DNA of 64,000 bases, from NCBI RefSeq assembly GCF_010726765.1, contig NZ_AP022601.1:930001-994000 (forward strand), given 5' to 3'. The notes under the pieces are model-generated. The model did not search any database. It was not told the DNA's origin and was given only the letters and a program-made list of their open reading frames with translations. Of this stretch, positions 1 to 7,952 are shown piece after piece; the stretch's first letter is position 1, and every line of letters starts with the position of its first letter. The stretch comes from Mycobacterium gallinarum (lineage in GTDB: Bacteria > Actinomycetota > Actinomycetes > Mycobacteriales > Mycobacteriaceae). The translations under genes were made by a program, and so were the position numbers.

Positions 1-469
1 TGTCGTCGGGCAGGGTGATCTCCACCAGGTTCGCCTGACCCTTGCGGAATTCCATCAGCCGCACCAGATCGCCGACCGCGACGGCTTCCTCCACCAGGGA
101 GGCCAGCATCCGGGGTGTGGACACCGCTACGTCGACGCCCCAACTCTCGTCGAACAGCCACTCGTTGCGCGGGTCGTTGACGCGGGCAACCACCCGCGGC
201 ACGGCGAACTCGGTCTTGGCCAGCAGGCTGACCACCACGTTGACCTTGTCGTCGCCGGTGGCGGCGATCACGACGTCGAATTCCTGCAGGGTCACCGACT
301 CCAGCACGGTCAGCTCGCAGGCGTCGCCAAGACGCCATTGGGCCGCGGGAATCGCGTCGACGTCGATGTGGTCGGGGTTGCGTTCGAGCAGCGTGACCTC
401 GTGGCTGTCGACGAGTTCCCTGGCGATCGAACGCCCTACCGCGCCTGCTCCTGCTATGGCGACCCTCAT
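1..469 (-). CDS. ceoC: TrkA-family K+ uptake regulatory protein, C-terminus cut by window edge
   Basis: Only the N-terminal ~156 residues are present; the gene runs off the left edge. The protein begins with a Rossmann nucleotide-binding motif (AGAGAVGRSIARELVDSHE) typical of the TrkA-N/RCK domain, which binds NAD(H) and gates Trk/Ktr potassium channels on the cytoplasmic side. The ATG at 467-469 overlaps the stop of the upstream gene as ATGA, so the two are translationally coupled. The partner is a second single-domain TrkA protein, matching the ceoB-ceoC pair of mycobacteria, where the two RCK subunits are separate genes. Family assignment is firm; the symbol rests on the pairing and synteny. 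Confidence 0.9.
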   Translation of the reverse strand, partial: MRVAIAGAGAVGRSIARELVDSHEVTLLERNPDHIDVDAIPAAQWRLGDACELTVLESVTLQEFDVVIAATGDDKVNVVVSLLAKTEFAVPRVVARVNDPRNEWLFDESWGVDVAVSTPRMLASLVEEAVAVGDLVRLMEFRKGQANLVEITLPDD

Positions 470-1140
470 TGCGCCTCGACGTCCTCGCTGGGCGGCAGCG
501 CCGCGATGGCCAGCGCCTCGGCGATGTGTCCGGCGATGGCGGCCATGAACACCTGATCGCCCGCCTGGACGACGGTCTTGGCGTCGGGCAGGTAGCCCTC
601 GCCGAAGCGGATCAGGAACGCGACTCGGCCGCCGGTGGCGTTCTCGAGGTCGGTCAGGCGTCGGCCCATCCATTCCTCATGCAGCGCCAGCTCGGTCACG
701 CCGACGTTGCCCGACGGATCGCGCCACTTGGTGGTCTCGGTTTCGCGGGTCAGCACGTTGAGCAGCCGATCGGTCGTCCACGGCACGGTGGCGACCGTGG
801 GAATGCCCAGCCGCTCGTAGACGGCGGCGCGTTTGGCGTCGTAGATGCGGGCGACCACGCGCTCGACGCTGAACGTCTCGCGGGCCACGCGCGCGGAGAT
901 GATGTTGGAGTTGTCGCCGGAGGACACGGCGGCGAACGCACCCGCGTCCTCGATACCGGCCCGCAGCAGCACGTCACGGTCGAATCCCATGCCCAGCACC
1001 CGCTCGCCCGGAAAGTCCGGGGACAGTCGGTGAAACGCGGTGCTGTCCCGATCGATGACCGCGACGTCATGGCCGATGCGGGCCAGACTGTCGGACAGCG
1101 AAGCGCCGACGCGGCCGCATCCCATCACCACTACTCGCAC
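466..1140 (-). CDS. ceoB: TrkA-family K+ uptake regulatory protein
   Basis: 224 residues with the N-terminal dinucleotide-binding motif MGCGRVGASLSDSLARIGHD, an acidic residue at the end of the second strand (VIDRD) and a C-terminal RCK-C-like segment ending near QVFMAAIAGHIAEAL. It should form the cytoplasmic NAD-binding ring controlling a Trk potassium transporter. It starts with GTG (1138-1140) preceded by GAAGGG at suitable spacing, and its stop overlaps the start of the second TrkA gene by four bases. It is divergent from the permease gene at 1217, leaving only ~76 bp for both promoters. Confidence 0.92.
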   Translation of the reverse strand: MRVVVMGCGRVGASLSDSLARIGHDVAVIDRDSTAFHRLSPDFPGERVLGMGFDRDVLLRAGIEDAGAFAAVSSGDNSNIISARVARETFSVERVVARIYDAKRAAVYERLGIPTVATVPWTTDRLLNVLTRETETTKWRDPSGNVGVTELALHEEWMGRRLTDLENATGGRVAFLIRFGEGYLPDAKTVVQAGDQVFMAAIAGHIAEALAIAALPPSEDVEAQ

Positions 1141-1216
1141 CTGTTGGTCCCTTCCGGTCGAACCTGCGCACTCGGAACGCTACAACCATTCACCTCTGCG
1201 CTTACCCTTGGCACTC

Positions 1217-3214
1217 GTGTCAAAGCTTTCGACCGTCACGCGGCGGCTGGTTCTGGGCCGTCCGTTCCGCAGCGACAAGCTGTCGCACACCCTGCTGCCC
1301 AAGCGGATCGCCCTGCCGGTGTTCGCCTCCGACGCCATGTCCTCCGTCGCCTATGCACCGGAGGAGATCTTTCTGGTGCTCTCGGTCGCGGGCCTGGCGG
1401 CCTACTCGATGGCGCCCTGGATCGGACTGGCCGTCGCGGTGGTGATGATGATCGTGATCGCCAGCTACCGGCAGAACGTGCACGCGTACCCGTCGGGCGG
1501 CGGCGACTACGAGGTGGTCACCACGAACCTCGGCCCGACCGCGGGCCTGACGGTGGCGAGCGCGCTGCTGGTGGACTACATACTGACGGTGGCGGTGTCG
1601 ATGGCCTCGGCGATGTCGAACATCGGGTCGGCGGTGCCGTTCGTCGGCCAGCACAAGGTGTTGTTCGCCGTCATCGCGATCCTGCTGCTGGCGTCGATCA
1701 ACCTGCGTGGCATCCGGGAGTCCGGCACCGCGTTCGCAATTCCCACCTATGCCTTCATGTTCGGCATGTACGTCATGTTGGGCTGGGGGTTTTATCAAAT
1801 CTATGTTCTCGACAGGCCGCTGCAAGCGGAGTCGGCGGGCTTCGAAATGCATTCGGAGCACGGCGAGATTCTCGGTTTCGCCTTGGTGTTCCTTGTCGCG
1901 CGGGCGTTCTCCTCCGGTAGTGCCGCGTTGACCGGCGTGGAGGCGATCAGTAACGGCGTGCCGGCGTTCCGGAAACCGAAGTCGCGCAACGCGGCAACGA
2001 CGCTGGCGCTGCTTGGCGCGATCGCCATCACGTTGTTCATGGGCATCATCATGCTGGCCAAAGCGACGGGTGCGCAGATCGCTGAGCGCCCCCATGAACA
2101 GCTCGTCGGCGCACCGCCCGACTATGACCAGAAGACCCTCATCGCTCAGCTCGCCGACGCGGTCTTCCACAATTTTCCCGTTGGGCTCTACCTGATTGCC
2201 GGCGTCACGGCGCTGATCCTGGTCCTGGCGGCCAACACCGCATTCAACGGCTTCCCGGTGCTGGGATCGATACTGGCGCAAGACCGTTTCCTGCCCCGCC
2301 AGTTGCATACCCGCGGCGATAGGTTGGCCTTCTCCAACGGCATCCTGTTTCTCGCACTCGCCGCAATCGCATTCATCGTCGCGTTCCGCGCCGAGGTCAC
2401 AGCGCTCATTCAGCTGTATATCGTCGGGGTCTTCGTATCCTTCACCCTCAGCCAGATTGGGATGGTCCGCCACTGGACGCGGCTGTTGCGCACCGAGACC
2501 GAGCCCGCCGTCCGTGCCAAGATGAAGCGTTCCCGAATCATCAACTCCATCGGGTTGCTCTGCACGGGAACGGTTCTGATCATCGTCGTGGTGACGAAGT
2601 TCCTCGTCGGTGCCTGGATTGCCATTCTTGCGATGGGCGGATTGTTCGTGATCATGAAAGCCATTCACAAGCACTACAACACCGTGGCGCGCGAACTGGA
2701 GGCGCAGGAGGCCGAAGAGGCCGACGGCATGGTGTTGCCGAGCCGCAACCATGCGATCGTGCTGGTGTCCAAGCTGCACCTGCCGACCATGCGGGCGCTG
2801 GCCTACGCCAGGGCCACCCGTCCCGACGTGCTCGAGGCGATCACGGTCAGCGTCGATGACGCTGAGACCCGTGCGCTGGTGCACAAATGGGAGGACAGCG
2901 ACATCAGCACGCCGTTGAAGGTGATCGCCTCGCCATACCGAGAGATCACCCGCCCGGTGCTCGACTACGTCAAGCGGGTCAGCAAGGAGTCGCCGCGCAC
3001 CGTCGTGACGGTGTTCATTCCCGAGTACGTGGTGGGCCACTGGTGGGAGCAGGTGCTGCACAACCAGAGCGCGCTGCGACTCAAGGGCAGGCTGTTGTTC
3101 GAGCCGAACGTGATGGTGACATCGGTTCCATGGCAATTGAGTTCGTCGGAGCGCCTGAAAACGCTCGCGCCACAGTCCGCTCCTGGCGACGCACGCAGGG
3201 GCTTTTTGGATTGA
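1217..3214 (+). CDS. APC-superfamily amino acid/K+ permease
   Basis: 665-residue integral membrane protein of the amino acid-polyamine-organocation superfamily. The open frame extends upstream into the ceoB gene, but GTG at 1217 gives the natural N-terminus, starting just before RRLVLGRPFRSDKLSHTLL. Around residues 35-60 is the conserved KRIALPVFASDAMSSVAYA, followed by about twelve hydrophobic segments and a ~150-residue soluble C-terminal domain. That architecture (APC core plus cytoplasmic domain) resembles KimA-like/Rv2690c proteins, so potassium as well as amino acids is a possible substrate; adjacency to trkA genes fits that. It overlaps the downstream methyltransferase start by four bases. 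Confidence 0.88.
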   Translation: MSKLSTVTRRLVLGRPFRSDKLSHTLLPKRIALPVFASDAMSSVAYAPEEIFLVLSVAGLAAYSMAPWIGLAVAVVMMIVIASYRQNVHAYPSGGGDYEVVTTNLGPTAGLTVASALLVDYILTVAVSMASAMSNIGSAVPFVGQHKVLFAVIAILLLASINLRGIRESGTAFAIPTYAFMFGMYVMLGWGFYQIYVLDRPLQAESAGFEMHSEHGEILGFALVFLVARAFSSGSAALTGVEAISNGVPAFRKPKSRNAATTLALLGAIAITLFMGIIMLAKATGAQIAERPHEQLVGAPPDYDQKTLIAQLADAVFHNFPVGLYLIAGVTALILVLAANTAFNGFPVLGSILAQDRFLPRQLHTRGDRLAFSNGILFLALAAIAFIVAFRAEVTALIQLYIVGVFVSFTLSQIGMVRHWTRLLRTETEPAVRAKMKRSRIINSIGLLCTGTVLIIVVVTKFLVGAWIAILAMGGLFVIMKAIHKHYNTVARELEAQEAEEADGMVLPSRNHAIVLVSKLHLPTMRALAYARATRPDVLEAITVSVDDAETRALVHKWEDSDISTPLKVIASPYREITRPVLDYVKRVSKESPRTVVTVFIPEYVVGHWWEQVLHNQSALRLKGRLLFEPNVMVTSVPWQLSSSERLKTLAPQSAPGDARRGFLD

Positions 3215-4452
3215 GCGGCGACGGAAAGGTCGACGGGTCGCCCGGCTCGTCGTCCGAACTCACCTTGACCGTGGGGCCACCTGCCAACGGCGGCAGTTGT
3301 GTCGCGCGCCACGACGGGCGGGTGGTGTTCGTGCGCTATGCGTTGCCCGGTGAGACGGTCCGCGTCCGGATCAGAGACGGCGCCTCGGATCGCGGATCAT
3401 ATTGGCACGCCGACGTTGTCGAGGTCATCGAACCGTCCGCCGACCGGGTCGACCCGATCTGCCCGATCGCCGGGGTGGACGGTGCCGGTTGTTGCGATCT
3501 GGCATTCGCCGATCCGGCGGCGGCGCGGCGGCTGAAGGGTGCGGTGGTCGCCAATCAGCTGGAGCGGTTGGGCGGATACGCATGGCGTGACGAGGGCGAC
3601 GCGGTGGCCGAGCAGGTGGGCGAGGGCGGGGCCACCGGCTGGCGAACCCGAGTGCGATTGGACACCTCCGCGCGGGGCAAGGCGGGATTTCACCGCTACC
3701 ACAGCGCCGAGCTGGTCACCGATCTCGATTGTGCGCAGCTGCCGGCGGGCATGCTCGACGGCGTCAACGACTGGGTCTGGCCGCACGGTGCCCACGTGCA
3801 CGTGGCGGTCGACGACGACGGTGACCGCCACGTCGTGCAGTCGGGTCCGCGGGAGGGCCGCAAGTCCACCACGCACGTCATCGAAGGCGAATACGAGGCG
3901 GTGCAGCGCGTCGGGGACCGCGTGTGGCGGGTACCGGTGACCGCGTTCTGGCAGGCGCACCGCGATGCTCCGCGGGTCTACAGCGAGCTGGTGACCGAAT
4001 GGGCGCAACTGCGCCCGGGCATGACGGCATGGGATCTATACGGTGGGGCAGGGATTTTCGCGGCGACGCTGGCGCGCGCCGTCGGTGACACCGGGAAGGT
4101 CCTCACCGTCGACACGTCGCGCGGGGCGTCACGCTCGGCGCGCGCGGCGCTTGCCGACCTGGGGTGGGTTTCCGTCGTCACCGACTCCGTGAGAAGGGCG
4201 CTGACCGGTCAGCGGGGGAGGCCCGACGTCGCGGTGCTGGACCCGCCGAGAACGGGAGCCGGTCGCGAGGTGATCGACCTGCTGGCCGACGCCGAGGTGC
4301 CGAGAGTGATCCACATCGGTTGTGAGGCCGCCTCGTTCGCCCGCGACATCAGGCTGTACCGAGGCCACGGATATGCCGTCGAAGATCTGCGGGTGTTCGA
4401 TTCGTTTCCGTTGACTCATCACATCGAGTGCGTCGCCGTGCTGACGCGTTGA
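3211..4452 (+). CDS. TRAM-domain class I SAM-dependent RNA (uracil-5) methyltransferase
   Basis: 413 residues from TTG at 3211, which overlaps the permease stop (TTGA). An ATG at 3130 in frame would add 27 residues but lies deep in the permease gene; the TTG length fits the ~405-residue M. tuberculosis homologue Rv2689c as I recall it. The N-terminus (ELTLTVGPPANGGSCVARHD to GETVRVRIRDG) is a TRAM RNA-binding domain. C-rich stretch ICPIAGVDGAGCCDL may bind an Fe-S cluster. SAM motif I is WDLYGGAGIFAATLARAVG, the catalytic loop is VLDPPRTGAGREVID, and GCEAASFARDI carries the nucleophilic region. It probably methylates U in tRNA or rRNA (TrmA/RlmD-like); the exact target is not determinable. 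Confidence 0.88.
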   Translation: MSGDGKVDGSPGSSSELTLTVGPPANGGSCVARHDGRVVFVRYALPGETVRVRIRDGASDRGSYWHADVVEVIEPSADRVDPICPIAGVDGAGCCDLAFADPAAARRLKGAVVANQLERLGGYAWRDEGDAVAEQVGEGGATGWRTRVRLDTSARGKAGFHRYHSAELVTDLDCAQLPAGMLDGVNDWVWPHGAHVHVAVDDDGDRHVVQSGPREGRKSTTHVIEGEYEAVQRVGDRVWRVPVTAFWQAHRDAPRVYSELVTEWAQLRPGMTAWDLYGGAGIFAATLARAVGDTGKVLTVDTSRGASRSARAALADLGWVSVVTDSVRRALTGQRGRPDVAVLDPPRTGAGREVIDLLADAEVPRVIHIGCEAASFARDIRLYRGHGYAVEDLRVFDSFPLTHHIECVAVLTR

Positions 4453-4503
4453 CTTCCCCGGCTGCGCGTGGGCCCAGTGCTCAGGGCGATCGGCGCGAGC
4501 CGG

Positions 4504-4974
4504 TCAGCTGTCGAAGTGCCGCTGCAGCCGTCGCTGTCGATGCCCGAACAGCGCGCGAATCCCGGCGCCGATCACCGGCGTCAGCACACGCAGGGGAGTG
4601 CGTAGCTCGAACGTGAGGCGGTCGCGCACAACGGTTTTCGCGTCGCCATCGGGCTCCAGCATGCGTTCGTGGCGCCAGCTGCGCATGGACAGCATCGTCG
4701 ACTGCTCGTCGAAACCGCGGCCCGGCCATAATTCGGCGATCATCAGGTCGTCGTAGTCGAACGGCAACACGCCGAACAGTCGCATCCAGCAGCGGCCGAC
4801 CGGGGTTCCGATGGGCACGGTGTCCACGGTGAGGTCTTTGGCGCCGCGCGGCATCGACATCGTCATCCACGGCCGTAGTTCGTCATTGATGCCCTCGGGT
4901 GTGACCACGCGGGCCCACACCCGGTCGACGGGCGCATCGACAAGGCTCTGTCGTTCGATGATCATGACGCTCAA
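4504..4974 (-). CDS. SRPBCC (START-like) family protein
   Basis: 156 residues. The opening IERQSLVDAPVDRVWARVVTPEGI is the classic first strand and helix of polyketide cyclase/START-like folds, which form a hydrophobic ligand pocket. An in-frame ATG four codons in (MIIERQ) is an alternative start. No catalytic residues can be assigned and the ligand is unknown. It sits tail-to-tail with the methyltransferase and 30 bp downstream of the MarR-type regulator on the same strand, so the two may be co-transcribed. Confidence 0.75.
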   Translation of the reverse strand: MSVMIIERQSLVDAPVDRVWARVVTPEGINDELRPWMTMSMPRGAKDLTVDTVPIGTPVGRCWMRLFGVLPFDYDDLMIAELWPGRGFDEQSTMLSMRSWRHERMLEPDGDAKTVVRDRLTFELRTPLRVLTPVIGAGIRALFGHRQRRLQRHFDS

Positions 4975-5004
4975 AGGTATCCGACGTCATCGCCCGGCAG
5001 ACGC

Positions 5005-5451
5005 CTACCGCTGCCGCCAGCGGTCGAGCAGCGCCGGAATCTCATCCAATAGGAATGCATAGAAGTCGCGCATCTGAGTGAGACGTTGATGGGCGAGGCC
5101 GTCCTCGGGTGTGGCCGCGATCCCTGCCTCGGCCGCCTTCAGGACGGCGGTCGTCACTTCGTTCTGATTCGTATATTGGACGGCCCACGCGTCATCGCGC
5201 AGCCGGTAGTGGTCCCGCCGGCTTCCCGGCGCCGGCACGCGCTCCACAAGTCCTACGGAGCTGAGCATCTTGAGAGCTCCCGAGATCGAGCCTGTGCTGG
5301 CCTGCAGCTGTTCGGCGAGGTCACCCATGGTCATGGCCGGATCCTCGGTGAACAGCAACGATGCTAGAACTCGCGCGGTCATCCGCTGCAGACCGTGTGA
5401 GCTGAGAACGAGCGCGAGCTGCTCGGCGGTCTCCTGGGGATCCGAGGCCAT
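5005..5451 (-). CDS. MarR/GbsR-type winged-helix transcriptional regulator
   Basis: 148 residues. Residues ~20-80 form a winged helix (ARVLASLLFTEDPAMTMGDLAEQLQASTGSISGALKMLSSVGLVERVPAPGSRRDHYRL), and the C-terminal half is helical, as in GbsR/MarR dimers. It is divergent from the ABC exporter at 5564; the 112-bp gap contains a palindrome over the exporter's -35 region, so the simplest reading is a local repressor of the exporter and of itself. The inducer is unknown. Confidence 0.85.
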   Translation of the reverse strand: MASDPQETAEQLALVLSSHGLQRMTARVLASLLFTEDPAMTMGDLAEQLQASTGSISGALKMLSSVGLVERVPAPGSRRDHYRLRDDAWAVQYTNQNEVTTAVLKAAEAGIAATPEDGLAHQRLTQMRDFYAFLLDEIPALLDRWRQR

Positions 5452-5470
5452 AACAATCTCCGGTCAGAGT

Positions 5471-5488
5471 CTTCAAAGATTTCTGAAG
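5471..5488. promoter_or_regulatory. Imperfect palindrome, candidate operator of the MarR-type regulator
   Basis: CTTCAAAGATTTCTGAAG has perfect 5-bp outer arms (CTTCA/TGAAG) with partial symmetry inside. It overlaps the putative -35 of the exporter promoter in the divergent regulator-exporter gap, the expected place for a MarR/GbsR dimer site. Binding is inferred. Confidence 0.55.
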
Positions 5489-5500
5489 AGTCAGTATAGT
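5472..5500 (+). promoter_or_regulatory. Putative sigma-A promoter of the ABC exporter operon
   Basis: TTCAAA (5472-5477), 17-bp spacer, TATAGT (5495-5500). The predicted start near 5507 leaves a ~57-nt leader containing the shared dyad element and a GAGGAG ribosome-binding site before the ATG at 5564. Confidence 0.5.
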
Positions 5501-5513
5501 CAGCGACGGCGCT

Positions 5514-5530
5514 CCGGGAAGTCTGGTCGG
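5514..5530 (+). promoter_or_regulatory. Shared leader element, copy A
   Basis: CCGGGAAGTCTGGTCGG, 13 bp after the -10 hexamer TATAGT. The same 17 bp recur in front of two other transporter genes (10534-10550 minus, 10648-10664 plus). The sequence has dyad symmetry of the form CCG-N3-AG-N-CT-N3-CGG, so it may be a DNA operator just downstream of the start site or the first part of a leader RNA. Confidence 0.6.
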
Positions 5531-5563
5531 AACTGGTATTCGCGTACCCAGAGGAGACCGTCC

Positions 5564-6469
5564 ATGGAGAGTGTCGCCCCGGCGGCCACGCCGCCGTCCA
5601 CCACTGCTGAGGTGATCCGCGTCCGCGGTTTGACCTTCGCCTATCCGAAATCGACACAGCCGGCAGTGCGCGGCATGGACTTCTCGGTGGGACGAGGCGA
5701 GATCTTCGGATTTCTCGGTCCCAGTGGTGCCGGCAAGTCGACCACGCAAAAGCTACTCATCGGGTTGCTTCGCGGGCACGGCGACGAGGCAGCGGTGTGG
5801 GGTCAGGACCCGCTGACATGGGGTCCGGACTATTACCAGCGCATCGGGGTCTCGTTCGAGTTGCCGAATCACTATCAGAAGCTCACCGGCCTGGAGAACC
5901 TGAGATTCTTCGCCTCGCTCTACGACGGCGACACGCTGGATCCGATGGAACTTCTCGGCGCAGTGGGTCTCGCCGACGACGCTGACACCCGAGTTGGCAA
6001 GTACTCCAAGGGAATGCAGATGCGTCTGACGTTCGTCAGATCGCTGATCAACGACCCGGACCTACTTTTCCTCGACGAGCCCACTTCCGGTCTTGATCCG
6101 GTGAACGTGCGCAAAGTCAAGGACATGATTCTTGGTCTAAAGGCGCGGGGCCGCACTGTCTTCCTCACGACGCATGACATGGCCACCGCCGACGAGCTTT
6201 GCGACAGAGTCGCCTTCGTGGTCGATGGCCGAATTGTCGCCATGGACACGCCGGCCGAACTGAAGATCGCCCGCAGTCAACGACGGGTCCGAGTCCAGTT
6301 CCGCGGGGAGAACGGCAGTCTGGAGGCCGCCGAGTTCGCCATGGACGGCCTGGCCGACGACCCCGCGTTTCACGCTGTGCTGCGAGATCACCACGTCGAA
6401 ACCATTCACAGCCGCGAGGCCACCCTGGACGACGTCTTCGTCGAGACCACCGGAAGGCAACTGGCATGA
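5564..6469 (+). CDS. ABC transporter ATP-binding protein (drug-exporter type)
   Basis: 301 residues from ATG at 5564, preceded by GAGGAG. Walker A GPSGAGKSTT, signature YSKGMQMRL, Walker [13 protein letters not shown] and switch histidine (LTTHD) are all present, so the ATPase should be active. The C-terminal ~70 residues form the usual accessory domain of DrrA-like subunits. It starts a three-gene operon with two permeases, each joined by four- or one-base overlaps. By position and order it corresponds to Rv2688c-Rv2687c-Rv2686c of M. tuberculosis, reported as a fluoroquinolone efflux system; the substrate here is not known. Confidence 0.9.
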   Translation: MESVAPAATPPSTTAEVIRVRGLTFAYPKSTQPAVRGMDFSVGRGEIFGFLGPSGAGKSTTQKLLIGLLRGHGDEAAVWGQDPLTWGPDYYQRIGVSFELPNHYQKLTGLENLRFFASLYDGDTLDPMELLGAVGLADDADTRVGKYSKGMQMRLTFVRSLINDPDLLFLDEPTSGLDPVNVRKVKDMILGLKARGRTVFLTTHDMATADELCDRVAFVVDGRIVAMDTPAELKIARSQRRVRVQFRGENGSLEAAEFAMDGLADDPAFHAVLRDHHVETIHSREATLDDVFVETTGRQLA

Positions 6470-7179
6470 AACGGCTCACGAGTGCGTTGCGGCTCGAGGT
6501 TACGCTTCAAGTCAGGCAGAAGTTTCTGCATGCGGCGGTCTTCTCCGGGCTCATCTGGCTGGCAGTCTTGCTGCCCATGTCGCACGCCCTGCGTCCGATC
6601 GCTGAGCCATACATTTTGTTGGGCGACATCGCGATCATCGGGTTCTTCTTCATCGGAGGTTCGGTGTTTTTCGAGAAGCAGGAGCGCACCCTCGGTGCCG
6701 TCATCTCGACACCGTTGCGGTTCTGGGAGTACCTGTGCGTGAAACTCGCTGTGCTGTTGGGTGTTTCAGTTCTCGTAGCGCTCATCGTAGTGTCGGCCGC
6801 CCACGGATTCGCCTATCGGCCACTCCCTCTGCTGACCGGTCTGGTGCTCGGCACCTTGTTGATGCTGCTCGTCGGATTCATCACGTCGCTCCCGTTCTCT
6901 TCGGTCAGCGATTGGTTCATGTCGGCGACCGGCCCTCTGGCAGTGATGACGGGCCTCCCGGTGCTGTATTTCTCCGGGGTGTGGGTGAGTCCGGTGCTTT
7001 ACCTGATCCCTACGTTGGGGCCGCTGCTGCTGCTGGGCGAGGCGTTCGATCAAGTGACACTGGCCCCGTGGCAGGTGGCCTATGCCGTGCTGTATCCACT
7101 CGCAGGTTTGGTGGTGCTGTTCTTGGTAGCCAGGGCGCTGTTCGGCCACTACGTCGTGGCAAGATCGGGAGGTATGTGA
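6466..7179 (+). CDS. ABC exporter membrane protein, first permease
   Basis: 237 residues, about six hydrophobic segments, no signal peptide. It begins KRLTSALRLEVTLQVRQKF, the amphipathic lead-in typical of ABC-2 permeases. The ATG overlaps the ATPase stop (ATGA) and its own TGA shares one base with the next ATG, so all three products are coupled and presumably form one heteromeric exporter. Confidence 0.85.
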   Translation: MKRLTSALRLEVTLQVRQKFLHAAVFSGLIWLAVLLPMSHALRPIAEPYILLGDIAIIGFFFIGGSVFFEKQERTLGAVISTPLRFWEYLCVKLAVLLGVSVLVALIVVSAAHGFAYRPLPLLTGLVLGTLLMLLVGFITSLPFSSVSDWFMSATGPLAVMTGLPVLYFSGVWVSPVLYLIPTLGPLLLLGEAFDQVTLAPWQVAYAVLYPLAGLVVLFLVARALFGHYVVARSGGM

Positions 7180-7931
7180 TGACTTCGATGACAACGTCGG
7201 TGAAGGCGCTTGCGGCGTTCGGCCGCAACGACATTCGTGGAACCTACCGTGATCCGCTGTTGGTCATGATCGTTCTGGCGCCCGTCATCTGGACTGTCGG
7301 AGTCGTCATCCTGGTCCCGTTGTTCACCGACATGTTAGCGGCACGATACGACTTCGATCTGGTTCCCTACTATTCACTCGTTCTCACCGGCTTCCTGCTG
7401 CTGACGAGCATCATCATCACGGGCGGACTCGGCGCCTTCCTTGTGCTCGACGAGGTCGACGCAGGCACGATGACCGTGCTGCGGGTGACCCCGGTGCGGT
7501 TGTCGACATTCTTCGCCTACCGTGCGGGCACCGTCATGGCGTTGACGACCGTATATGTGGTCGCGACGTTGTCGTTCAGCGGAATACTCGAACCAGGTCT
7601 CGTTCCCACCCTTGTTCCGATCGGGCTGCTGGCCGGATTGTCGGCGGTCGTCACCCTGTTGCTGATCGTTGCCGTCGCGGCCAACAAGATTCAAGGCATC
7701 GCCATGCTGCGCGGCCTTGGCATGTTGATCGCCGGGTTGCCGTGCCTTCCGTGGTTCATCGACTCGGCCTGGAATCTGGCTTTCGGTGTGCTGCCGCCGT
7801 ATTGGGCGGCGAAGACGTTCTGGGTCGCCAGCGAGCACGGCACGTGGTGGCCATACCTGGTCGCCGGTACGGTCTACAACCTCGCGGTTGCCTGGTTACT
7901 GTTCCGGCGATTCGTCGCCAAGAACACATGA
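7179..7931 (+). CDS. ABC exporter membrane protein, second permease
   Basis: 250 residues with about six membrane segments and an ABC-2-type start (FGRNDIRGTYRDPLLVMIVL). The loop LDEVDAGTMTVLRVTPV is the conserved coupling region of this family. It is the last gene of the exporter operon and pairs with the preceding permease to form the membrane pore. Confidence 0.85.
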   Translation: MTSMTTSVKALAAFGRNDIRGTYRDPLLVMIVLAPVIWTVGVVILVPLFTDMLAARYDFDLVPYYSLVLTGFLLLTSIIITGGLGAFLVLDEVDAGTMTVLRVTPVRLSTFFAYRAGTVMALTTVYVVATLSFSGILEPGLVPTLVPIGLLAGLSAVVTLLLIVAVAANKIQGIAMLRGLGMLIAGLPCLPWFIDSAWNLAFGVLPPYWAAKTFWVASEHGTWWPYLVAGTVYNLAVAWLLFRRFVAKNT

Positions 7932-7952
7932 CGACGAGATGTGAATGCCAAC

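Noticed and set aside
1220..3136. A 638-codon open frame antisense to the permease.
   Set aside because: Its translation is rich in Arg/His/Gln/Asp with no family signature and mirrors the codon bias of the real gene; high-GC antisense artefact.
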